Positions 1 to 10,300 of a DNA stretch of 64,000 nt are shown here, piece after piece (position 1 is the stretch's first letter; every line of letters starts with the position of its first letter). The stretch lies in contig NC_134102.1 in the NCBI RefSeq assembly GCF_000715075.1, positions 46,385,348 through 46,449,347 of the forward strand, written 5' to 3'. The translations under genes were made by a program, and so were the position numbers. Under the pieces are notes generated by a model that saw only the letters and a program-made list of their open reading frames with translations, did not search any database and was not told the origin of the DNA. This DNA is from Nicotiana tabacum. Its lineage: Eukaryota; Streptophyta; Magnoliopsida; Solanales; Solanaceae.

Positions 1-913
1 TCTGGGAATTGTGCCCTTAATCGAATTATTTGGGCTAATAACTTTGCAAACGCCAGGTTGCGAGATGATAATAGGCACACATGAGACCATCTTGAAGATG
101 CATCTATTAGGACCATAAAATATCTAAACAACCCACTTGGTGGGTGAATAGGTCTACATATATCCCCATGTATATGTTCTAAGAAGGTAGGGGACTCAAT
201 GCCAACCTTCATTGGTGATGGTCTAGTGATCATTTTGCCTTGATAACAAGCATCACAAGAAAATTCATTATTTGTAAGAATCTTCAGGTTCTTTAATGGA
301 TGCCCACTCGAATTTTCAGTAATTCGTCTCATCATTATTGATCCAGGATGGCCCAAACGGCCATGCTAAAGCACAAAAGTATTTGAATCAGTAAACTTCT
401 GGTTTACAATAGAGTGTGCTTCAACTATACTAATCTTTGAATAATATAAGCCAGAAGATAAAGTTGGTAACTTTTCTACAATGCATTTCTGGCCAGAAAT
501 ATTCTTTGTAATACAAAGATATTCCACATTCATTTCATCTATTGTCTCAACATGATACCCATTTCGGCGGATATCTATAAAACTCAACAAGTTTCTTCGG
601 GACTTGGAGGAGTACAATGCATTATCGATAATAAGTTTTGTTCCCTTAGACAGAAATACAATAGCTCTTCCGGAGCCTTCAATCAAACTTATATTACCAG
701 AAATTGTAGAAATATTTACTTTTCCTTATGCAAATAAGAAAAGTATTTCTGATCTTTGAATATGGCATGCGTTGTTCCACTATCAACTACACAAATATCT
801 TCATGATTGGTCTTTGATCCAAACATAATTTGAGGATTATCCATATTATTCAAAATGACATAAACAAAATAAATATGATAATAAATATTATAACTTTTAT
901 TTATGTACAACAA
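1..913 (-). pseudogene. Copia protease / GAG-pre-integrase / integrase start, broken
   Basis: Minus-strand reading from 913 shows the aspartic protease signature VVDSGTTHAIF, then a stretch ending near 716. A second frame (686-366) continues with the GAG-pre-integrase region, and the LGHPG-type motif just below 365 leads into the integrase zinc-binding region before the window ends. At least two frame breaks are visible. Confidence 0.75.
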
Positions 914-951
914 TTACATAACTTTACTATAAATAACAAAAATTAAAATAT

Positions 952-1608
952 TTACATCTCTACAGATTCACTACCGATCACATGACTTGTTTCTCCTTCT
1001 GGGAGTGCAAAGTAATCAGCTACATCCAAATGCATGAAGTCTAAATTATCTTCAGAAATAAAATTTGCTTCAGCATTTTTCTCTGTCTTCTTCAGGGAGG
1101 CTTGATACAGCTCAACCAGGTGCTTTGGCGTATGACATGTACGTGACCAGTGCCCTTTTCCTCCACATCTATAGCATGCATTTTCTGGCTTTGCTGCTTG
1201 CACCGCTTCATGCTTTTGTTCCTTCCTTTTCCACTACTGGTGGTGAGGAGGTTTCTTTGGTGCATTGTTATTACCATGATTAGAGTTTCCTCCCCGACCA
1301 CGGCCATGACCACGACTGGGGCCACGTCCTCTTCCACGTTTAGCTTGGTAGAAGTTCGTCTCATTCACTTCAGGGAATGGACAAGAACCAGTAGGTCGGC
1401 TTTCATGGTTTTTCATTAATAGCCCATTATGTTGCTCGGCTACAAGAAGATGTGAGATAAGTTCAGAATACTTTTTGAATCCCATCTCTCGATATTGCTG
1501 CTGCAGGAGCATATTCGAGGCATGAAAAGTGGTGAAAGTTTTCTCCAACATATCATGATCAGTAATATTATCACCACATAGTTTCAATTGGGAAATAATT
1601 CTGAACAT
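952..1608 (-). pseudogene. Copia gag remnant with zinc knuckle
   Basis: Nucleocapsid-like protein of the left Copia element. The upstream part (1608-1234) has the helical capsid-type sequence followed by a GRGRG-rich basic tract; the downstream part (1203-952) carries the zinc knuckle CYRCGGKGHWSRTC. The two parts are in different frames, so a frameshift near 1230 separates them. It would normally package element RNA in cytoplasmic particles; this copy cannot make a full protein. Confidence 0.8.
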
Positions 1609-2041
1609 AGCAGAATTATACTCACTGATAGATTTAAAATCTTATAGCCTTAGATGAGTCCAATCATAATGTGCCTGTGGAAGAACGACCATCTTCAGGT
1701 GGTCATATCTATCTTTCAAATTACTTCACAGTATGACTGAATCTTTAACAGTAAGATATTCCATTTTCAGGCCCTCATCAAGGTGATGGCGTAAGAATAT
1801 CATTGCTTTGGCACGGTCTTGGTTTGATGCCTGATTTTTATCTTTGATGGTGTCTGCCAGACCCATCGCATCAAGATGAATTTCGGCATCAAGCACCCCA
1901 AGACATGTAGCTTTTGCCCGATATATCCAAGGCTACAAACTCAAGTTTAGAAAGATTTGACATTATTTAGAAAAAGAAAGTTCGTACCTCTGATACTTTC
2001 AAAGTATTTTCTCGAGATGTCAGAGTCTCGTGCTGATAACG

Positions 2042-2496
2042 TGTTATAAAATAAAGATTATAAAGTAAAGACAAGTATAGAGAGAAACTGATATATTATT
2101 CAAACTTCAAACTTCTGTACATAATGAACTGAATTCTTCTCTATTTATAGAAGAAAGGAAGCTGCTGTGTAAGCTGCTACTGCAAGCTGCTGTATAAGCT
2201 GCTACTGCAAGCTGTTGTGTAAGCTGCTGCTCTAAGCTGCTTGTAAGCTGTTGTGTAAGCTGCTGCTCTAAACTGTTGTGCCAGATATAGATAATCTTCT
2301 ATCATGGGTAATATTTATCCATAACAGAGTACCACGGAGTACTGAAAGGATAAGCTTCTTCAGGAGGCTTATTTCCAATAGAGTACTAAATAGATAAATG
2401 TATTTATGGCGGAGTCTCGTATGGATAAATTTCTTCAGGAAGCTTATTTACAACGGAGTACTAAATGAACATCCATAATATAATATATTCATAACA
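2042..2496 (-). repeat. LTR of the left Copia element
   Basis: The plus strand begins TGTTATAAAATAAAG and ends ATTCATAACA, so the minus strand starts TGTTATGAAT and ends in CA, as expected for an LTR. An internal short tandem array of an AAGCTGCTG(T/C) unit runs from about 2158 to 2280. The ends are defined by the TG...CA termini and by the start of the element's internal sequence at 2041; the partner LTR is not in the window, so the boundaries are approximate. Confidence 0.7.
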
Positions 2497-2631
2497 CTTT
2501 TTTTCTTTTCTTCTTTTTTTTAAAACATTGTTTTTTGGGTGATGAGACTTTTGGGCTTTATAGTTGATATTTGATAGAAAAATGTATGTGAGGCTTCTGA
2601 AGTTCCACCAGAAAGAAACGATTCTTTATTT

Positions 2632-3763
2632 GGGTTAATTTAACTAAAGGCCATCCAACTTATCTTTTATTTCACAAAAGTCATTTATCTATTTTTCATC
2701 ACTTAAAAGTCACTTAACTTTACATTTATAACTTAAAGTCATTCTAGTTCAAAACCTATAAGATATTCAATAAAAAATATGATATGGCATTACATTTAAT
2801 TAAAGAATCTAACAATAATGCCACATAAGCTTAAATAGACCATATCTAAGTCGCCATTTGATTGAAACAAGTTCCGTGCTGCTCACCACTCCTCGAGGCC
2901 AAGGACGGGGTCCCATTTCTTCCTCATCCCGATTTCGGCCGGTTTTTTGAATATTAGTTTTAATTTATTTTATATGAAAAACCGACCGATTTCGGTCGGT
3001 TTCTTAAAAAATAAATTTCACGTGATTCTAAAATAGTTTCCCGCATTTTTGCGCCAAAAAACCGACCGAAGTCCGTCGGTTTTGTAAAAAAATAAAAAAT
3101 AAAATATTTTGGAAAACCGACCGACTTCAGTCGGGTTTTTTGGGCGTATTTTTGAACTACCGAAGTCGGTCGGTTGGCCGCGGTCGGTTTTGGCCGAATT
3201 TTTAGTAGTGAACTTCTACTATGCAATTTCATTGTTGGTGTTTCTTATCAATATTTTTGACTTTAATGGAATAGTAATTTGTGAAAATAGGTTTTTATTA
3301 ACTTGTTGTTCTTGTCTGTTAATGGTACATTTATATGTTATGTGAGATTGAAGTCCGTCGATTTTCCAATTTTTTTTACTAAACTGACCGAATTTGGCGC
3401 AAAAATGCGAGAAACTATTTTAGAATCCCGCGATTTTTTTTTTTAAGAAACCGACCGAAATCGGTCGGTTTTTCATATAAAATAAATTAAAACTAATATT
3501 CAAAACACCGACCGAAATCGGGATGAGGAAGAAATGGATCTAACTTAGATATGGTCTATTTAAGCTTATGTGACATTATTGTTAGATTTTTTAATTAAAT
3601 GTAATGCTGTGTCATATTTTTTATTGGATATTTTATAGGTTTTGAACTAGAATGACTTTTAAGTTATAAAGGTAAAGTTGGGTAACTTTCAAGTGATAAA
3701 AAATAGATAAATAATTTTTGTGAAATAAATAATAAATTGGATGACCATGTGTGAAATTAAACC
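2632..3763. mobile_element. Mutator-like inverted-repeat element (non-autonomous), 1132 bp
   Basis: The element begins GGGTTAATTT and ends AAATTAAACC, and the 10-bp direct repeat TTCTTTATTT flanks it exactly (2622-2631 and 3764-3773), a size typical of Mutator-like elements. The arms are long inverted repeats: 2632-about 3075 matches the reverse complement of about 3385-3763, including the GGTCTATTT and ATGCCACAT blocks. The middle carries a series of 20-bp palindromes of the type ACCGACCGAAATCGGTCGGT. No transposase is encoded. It sits 430 bp upstream of the MED23 start codon. Confidence 0.85.
2981..3520. repeat. Array of ACCGAC palindromes inside the Mutator-like element
   Basis: Imperfect or perfect 20-bp palindromes at 2981-3000, 3061-3080, 3116-3135, about 3159-3188, 3450-3469 and a half-site at 3507. 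I count ACCGAC on the plus strand at 2981, 3061, 3116, 3120, 3450 and 3507, and its complement GTCGGT at 2995, 3075, 3165, 3169, 3183 and 3464. ACCGAC is one form of the DRE/CRT core bound by DREB/CBF factors; function here is only inferred. Confidence 0.8.
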
Positions 3764-3773
3764 TTCTTTATTT

Positions 3774-4192
3774 ACGAGGCGTTTCAATTTTGAATGGGTG
3801 GAAACGGTTGTTCACTTGATAATGAATTGTGGCATTTATACATTAAATTGGACATAAAGAATAAGAGAAAAAGGGCAAAAAATCAAGATAAAGGATAAAT
3901 ATGAATGCTGGGCAATGAGATGCGACACATCATTCTTTTTTTGCTCAGATATAGATATAGATATTAAAATTTTTTACTTACCAAATAAATAAATTTCAGG
4001 AACGTTTGTGCATAAAAATGTTTGACGGGAAATTATTTTCCATAGCAAACAAGCTCAGTCTCTGTCTTGGTTGTATTCGGACCCAAAACCTGCTTTTTAT
4101 TTCGTTTCCTGAATAGTAGTAGTTAAAAGCAAAATCCAAGAGTGAGAACAAGAAGAAAACCGTCCACTGGAATTTCAACTGAGAAGAAAAGG
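3774..4192 (+). promoter_or_regulatory. MED23 proximal promoter and 5'UTR region
   Basis: This 419-bp stretch separates the upstream Mutator-like element from the first in-frame ATG of MED23. It is AT-rich; I see no unambiguous TATA box (AT-rich runs at about 3950-3975 are candidates). An upstream ATG at 4018 opens a 32-codon reading frame that stops at 4116; if the transcript starts before it, it would be an uORF. The transcription start cannot be placed from sequence alone. Confidence 0.5.
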
Positions 4193-4384
4193 ATGCTGCG
4201 AGCTCCGACTCCAACCAGTCATTCAAATCAAGCCAGACCAGAAATGGAGCAGCCGCCGCCCCCGCCCCCGCCCCCGCCCCAGTTGAGGTCTTCTTCTTCT
4301 TCCTCAGTTTTCAGAAGCCACCATCATCAGTTTCATCCTTCTCGACCCGCCATCCTTGATCTCTTTAACCTCTACTTAGGACTG
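4193..4384 (+). CDS. MED23: MED23 exon 1 (start codon, poly-proline tract)
   Basis: Encodes residues 1-64. A run of nine prolines (4250-4276), followed by glutamine and a serine run, precedes the conserved block [13 protein letters not shown]. Two in-frame ATGs (4193, 4244) are possible starts; the second gives MEQPPPP, closer to the short N-terminus of Arabidopsis MED23, and the first is preferred only because it is upstream. The frame also stays open upstream to 4142 but has no ATG there. The donor GT is at 4385. Confidence 0.9.
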
Positions 4385-7300
4385 GTAATCTATCTTTAAT
4401 TTCATATTTGCCCCTTTTTTGAAAAAAAATCCCCCCCAAATTTAATCACTATTCCATTCTTGAAGTTTTTGTTTCGTTGCAAAGTTTATTTTCTTTTTCA
4501 ATGTTCTTTCGCAGAAAAATTCTGGGCAAAAATCAGATGATTCTATTAGAGAACCTCCGTAAGTGTTGTCTTTTCTTTCTGACATGTATAATTTGGCTGT
4601 AGTTTGAAGCACTATCTTGCGCATGAATTAAATATTTTTCATTGTTTATGACTTTTATAAGCTTAACAGCTTAACTATATACATCTGTCTCCAAATTTGT
4701 TAAGATCGAAGATAAAGAAGACACAAATTTAACGTGGTTCGGTCAAGGTGACCTACGTCCACAAGCGGAGAGTAACAATTTTATTATACCAACAAGAGTA
4801 CAAAAGAGAGTACAAAATTAGAGTAAATACTCTAATTAGTCCCAAATACCCCAAGAGAATAACCTCACAAGATCACTCCAAAGAAAGGATTCACACAAGT
4901 GTTTTCCAACACTCACTCTCTTACAAAATACTCTATAATGAAATAAAGGAGGAGAAAGAAAGGCAAGAGTGAAAAGCACTTGAATTGATGTGTTTTCAAA
5001 TGAGGAGAAACTCCTCTATTTATAGCAAGAAATCCTTGGCCTAATAATAGATATTATGTCATGGCAAATGTCATGATCCACAAATTTGTTATAATGGATA
5101 TTATGTCACGACAAATGTTATGAACCACAAATTTGTTATAATTGATATTATGTCATGGCAAATGTCATGAAAATTTGGCCATATTACTAATCTCCACCTT
5201 GGCCTAATTTCGGCTTATATATAGTAAATTTGCTCCACCTTCCCCGCAAAAACCCCAATGGGCAAAATCATTCTTCATAAATGCCAATCAAGTTCAGGCA
5301 AAGCTTGAACTTGGACACTGGAAGAGGTTTTGTGAACATGTCAGCAGGATTGTCTCTAGTGTTGATCTTCTGAACATAGACTTTTTTTTCAGCAATGGTT
5401 TCTCGGATGAAATGATACTTTATATCAATGTGCTTCGTCCTCTCATGATACATTTGATCTTTAGTCAAGTGAATGACACTTTGACTATCACAGAAAATGG
5501 TAATACCACCTTGGTGTAAACTGAGTTCCGCAAATAGACCCTTCAACCATAAAGCTTCTTTGATCGCCTCGGTCACTGCCATATATTCTGCTTCGGTAGT
5601 AGATAAAGCTACTACATATTGTAATGTAGCTTTCCAACTAATAGCGCAACCCCCGATGCAAAATACATAGCCTGTCAGTGATCTTCTTTTGTCAAGATCA
5701 CCTGCATAATCTGAGTCTACAAAACCAACCAAAGTGTTAGTATTTCTCCCAAACTCCAAACATGTGTTTGAAGTACCTCGCAAGTATCTGAGAATCCATT
5801 TCACAGCATGCCAACGTGCTTTACCAGGGCAAGCCATATACCGGCTTACCACGCTCACTGCTTGTGAAATGTCTGGACGTGTACAAACCATTGCATACAT
5901 AATAGTGCCGACTGCACTGGAATAAGGAACCTGTGCCATGTACCTCTCTTCTTCCTCTGATTGCGGGAGCAGCTGATAACTTAAAATGAGCAGCAAGAGG
6001 GGTACTAACTGGTTTAGCATCTTTTATGCCAAACCTCTCCAAGACTTTCTCCAAGTACTTCTTCTGGGTCAGAAATAGCTTGTTGGCTTTTCGATCTCTT
6101 TTGATCTCCATGCCAAGGATTTTCTTAGCTGCTCCCAAATCTTTCATCTCAAATTCACTTTTCAGCTGACTTTTCAAATTGTGAATTTCTGTTAAATCCT
6201 TAGCAGCAATGAGCATGTCATCAACATATAATAATAGGTACACAAATGAACCATCATTTAACTTCCGAAAGTAAACACAACTATCATACATGCTCCTCGA
6301 ATAACCATGACCCAACATAAAGGAATCAAACCTTTTATACCATTCTCTTGGAGACTGCTTTAATTCGTACAAGGATTTCTTCAACAAGCAAACATGATCT
6401 TCTTTTCCTTCAATTTCAAATCCTTCGGGTTGATGCATGTATATTTGTTCCTCAAGTTCGCCATGTAAGAAAGCTGTCTTAACATCAAGTTGTTCTAATT
6501 CCAAATCATACATGACAATGAAGGCAAGCAAGACACGAATAGAGCTATGTTTAACAACAGGTGGGAAAATATCATTAAAACAGTGTTTAAAAAAGCGCCC
6601 GCTTCCTCGCTTTAAGCGAGAAGCGAGGCGAAGCGTGAAGGGCAGCGCTTCAGCAAAGTAAAAGCGACCGCTTCTCTGTAAAAAGCGAGAAGCGGGGAAA
6701 GCGAAGCGAAGCGAAGAAGCGTCTGCTTCTCTGTTTTAAAATACCCAACCCGTTTTAAACACTGGTCTGGACTTCTTCAACAACAGCGACTAGGGTTCAA
6801 CTTCCAACAACATCAACTTTTCTTATTCATCTACTTCTGATTTCCGAAAGAATCTCAAAGCATCAACTAGGGTTGTTTCTTCTTCAACTTCAAGTTCAAG
6901 ACTTCAACAGGTATGTTCTGAATTTCTGATTTTCATTCTTCTTCTTCTTCTTCTTTTTCTTTTTCTTTCTAAACGTCCAAAAAGCGGCGAAAAGCTGGCG
7001 AATTTTTTCTAGAAAATTACTGCCCAATTTTTCCAGTTTTTGACAGAGAATTCCTCTAATTTTTTATATCCTTTATTCTTAGTTCTTATTGCCTTTCTTA
7101 TGTGTTATGTTGTTGTTCTTTTAATGACGCCAAAAGAAGATAGGAAAGACCCGGCTTGGGCTTACTCTGAAAGAGTTTGCGAGACCAACAAGATGGCAAT
7201 TAGATGTCTTTTTTATGACAAGATTTCAAATGGGGGAATCTATCGTCAAAAAGCGCATCTAATCGGTGGGGATCCAAATGTCGCATCTTGTCCTAAAGTT

Positions 7301-10300
7301 TCGTCGCATGTGAAGGAAGATTTGAAAGCATTCCTTAAAAAAAAAAAGAGAGTTAAAGACTCAAATGATTCATGAACAAGAACTGTATAATCTTGATGAC
7401 GATGATGAAACTGAAGAAGGTGACGATGCTTCGTCGCTTCCACCAAAATCACAAAAGCGGGGAAGGATGTAACCAATGTCTTCTAGTTGTGGATCTACTG
7501 GCAAGACCAAAGGTCCTATGGATTGTTACTTCCCGTAAAAATCTGGAGATAAGGAAGCACAAAGTGGTAATCCTCAAATTGATGCCAAAGCGATTTTGAG
7601 GGATCGTGCAGTTACAATGTTTGCGCGATGGATGTATGATGCAGGTCTTCCTTTTAATTGTGTTAATTATACTGACACTTTTTCTACTTTTATTGAGGCC
7701 GTAGGCCAATATGGTCCTAGAATGAAGCCTCCAACTTATCATAAAGTTAGAGTGTCATATCTAAAAAAAGAGGTGGCAGAGGTGAGCAAAATCGTGGAGG
7801 AGAACAAAGTAGAATGGAACAAGTTTGGTTGTTCCATTATGATGGATAAATGGACGGCGAGAAATGGAAAAATGATCATCAATATCTTGGTGAATTCTCC
7901 TAAGGGAAGCCTGTTTCTTGAGTCCGTTGATGCAAGCGACTCTTCGACTGATTCAACCAAAATGTACTCCTTGTTCAAGAGTACAATTGACTCGAGCAGA
8001 AAATGTTGTTCAAGTTGTCACGGACAACGCCGGTGAAAATGTTAAAGCTGGTGATTTGATGTCTGCTGGGTAACCGCATATTTATTGGACTCCGTGTGCA
8101 GCACATTCCATTAATTTGATCTTCGGTGACATTTTCAAGGAAAGACCCTTCAATTCAGTCTTTAATCAGGCAATTAGAGCGCATTCCTATATTGTTCAAA
8201 GGCCTTTGTTATTGAATATGATGAAGAGATTCACTAAACAAAGAAGCTTGGTGAAACCTGCAAAGACAAGATTTGCTACTGCTTTGTTGACTTTGCATAG
8301 GATGTATGAGTAAAAAAGCAATTTGAAAAAGTTGTTTGTTTCAGATGAGTACACTAACAGTGCCTATGGAAGGGAAGCTCGAGGGAGAGAATCTGCAGAT
8401 GTTATACTTTCTCCTTCATTCTGGAACAATGTGGTTCATGCATTGAAGATTGGTGGTCCTTTAGTTAAAGTGTTTCGTTTGGTGGATGGGGAGCAAAGGC
8501 CACCAATGGGCTACCTGTACGAAGCAATGGATAGGGCAAAAGAGGCTATTCAAGCCTCTTTTAGTGATCAAAGAAAATACAAAAGAGTCTTTGAGATCAT
8601 AGATAAAAGGTGGGATAGTAAGCTTCATAGCCCTTTGCATGCAGCTGGACTTGTTTTGAACCCGGAACTGTTTTATGACAATGAAGAGAGGATTCTAGGA
8701 GATGAACCTTTGTGGAATGGATACTATGAATGTATTGAGAAGTTGATACCTGAAGAATCAGTGCAAGATAAAATAACAGAGCAATTTAGTATTTATAGGA
8801 ATGCTGAGCAACCTTTTGGAAAAAATATGGCGATTAGACAAAGAAAGACAGAAGTCACCAGGTGAGCGAGTGTTTATATGTTGTTTTATAGTTAATAAGT
8901 TATTTCTTTATCAATATTATGTTTTGAAAATTTGTTCTACTTCTACAGTTGAATGGTGGAAGCAATATGGCCATTCCACTCCAGATTTACAAAAGTTTGC
9001 CATCAAGGTTCTAAGTCTAACATGTAGCTCATCCGGGTGTGAAAGGAATTGGAGCGTGTTTGAACATGTAAGAACTAAGAAGAAAGATTTAGTATATTGA
9101 GATAATTAAATTATATCTCAATTGTCCTAATCTTACTAATTACTTATTATTTGCAGATTCATACCAAAAGAGGAACAAACTAACCTTGAAGCGTCTCAAT
9201 GATCTAGTATTCATTAAGTACAATAGAACATTGAGGCGTCGTTACATCGCTCGCAATGTAATTGATCAAATTAGTTTGGACAACATCGATGATGCTAATG
9301 AATGGCTAACTGGAGTCCCGGAAGATCATGCAGATGAAGAGGTATTTGAGGAAACTTCTGATTTCACTTGGGGTGATGCTGCGGAGGCGCGTGGAATTGG
9401 GGAGAGGATTTATGGTTTGAGGGGGAGTACCTCAACTTCACAGAGGAAGGGAAAAAAGGCAGCTACTTTGTCCCTAGTTGATGAAGAAGAAGAAGTTGAA
9501 GAAGATGACGAGCAATATAATAATGATTGTGGAATACAAGAATTTGACAATCTTGTAGAAGAATAGGATGCTCATTTTGTTCTTTAATTGATGCTATTAT
9601 TTAGTTTTTACATTGAAGTATTGAACATTTGCTTACAATTACATGTGTTGTCTATGCAGTATTTATTTTAATTTTTTTTTTAAAATTGCGCTTCACTTCA
9701 AAAAAGCGAGCGTTTCGCTTCTCGCTTCTCGCTTTAAGCGAAATGGGGGTTGTTACCTTTTCTCGCTTCAAGGAAAATGTACTTTTTAGCCCTTAGCTCT
9801 AATTTTCCATCATTTACATGCATGTATGCAGGGCAACCAAATATCTTTAAAATCAGAATAATTAGCAGGAGTACCTGACCACATTTCCTCTCGAGTTTTA
9901 AAGTTCAAAGGTGCAGAAGGAGCTCGGTTGACAATATAACAAGCTGTAGAGATAGCTTCTGCCCAAAAGGCGTTTGTCAACCCAGCATTTGAAATCATGC
10001 AACGAGCCCTTTTCAAAAGAGTTCTATTCATTCTTTCTGCCACACTATTTTGCTGAGGTGTCATTCTCACAGTACGATGTTGAGCAATTCCTTCATTCTT
10101 GCAAAATTCGTTGAATTCATCATTACAAAATTCCAAGCCATTATCTGTTCTAAGCCGCTTAACCTGTTTTCCTGTTTGCTTCTCAATCAAAACTTTCCAT
10201 TGTTTGAAATTTAAGAAAACATTACTTTTATTTTTCAGGAAATAAACCCAAACTTTCCTTGAATAATCATCAATGAAAGTTAACATATACCTGGCACCAC

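Larger units (their letters stand above)
1..2496 (-). mobile_element. Copia LTR retrotransposon, 5' half, truncated by window edge
   Basis: Reading the minus strand from 2496 down: LTR (2496-2042), leader, gag with a CX2CX4HX4C zinc knuckle, a retroviral-type protease start (motif VVDSGTTHAIF), then GAG-pre-integrase and the beginning of integrase, which runs off position 1. Order and motifs are those of Ty1/copia. The frames are interrupted (gag shifts frame near 1230; the protease region is split between 716-913 and 366-686), so it is a dead copy. The second LTR is outside the window. It lies upstream of the Mutator-like element and of MED23, transcribed away from the gene. Confidence 0.9.

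Noticed and set aside
4142..4192. Upstream extension of the first MED23 frame to 4142
   Set aside because: The frame is open but begins with GTG, not ATG; plant nuclear genes rarely start that way, and the extra residues are not part of the conserved protein.
5189..5200. An LTR boundary at CCATATTAC(A/T) instead of TTTGCTCCA
   Set aside because: Similarity between the two copies continues about 45 bp further to TTTGCTCCA, where it meets a polypurine tract on the left copy, giving a better LTR end.
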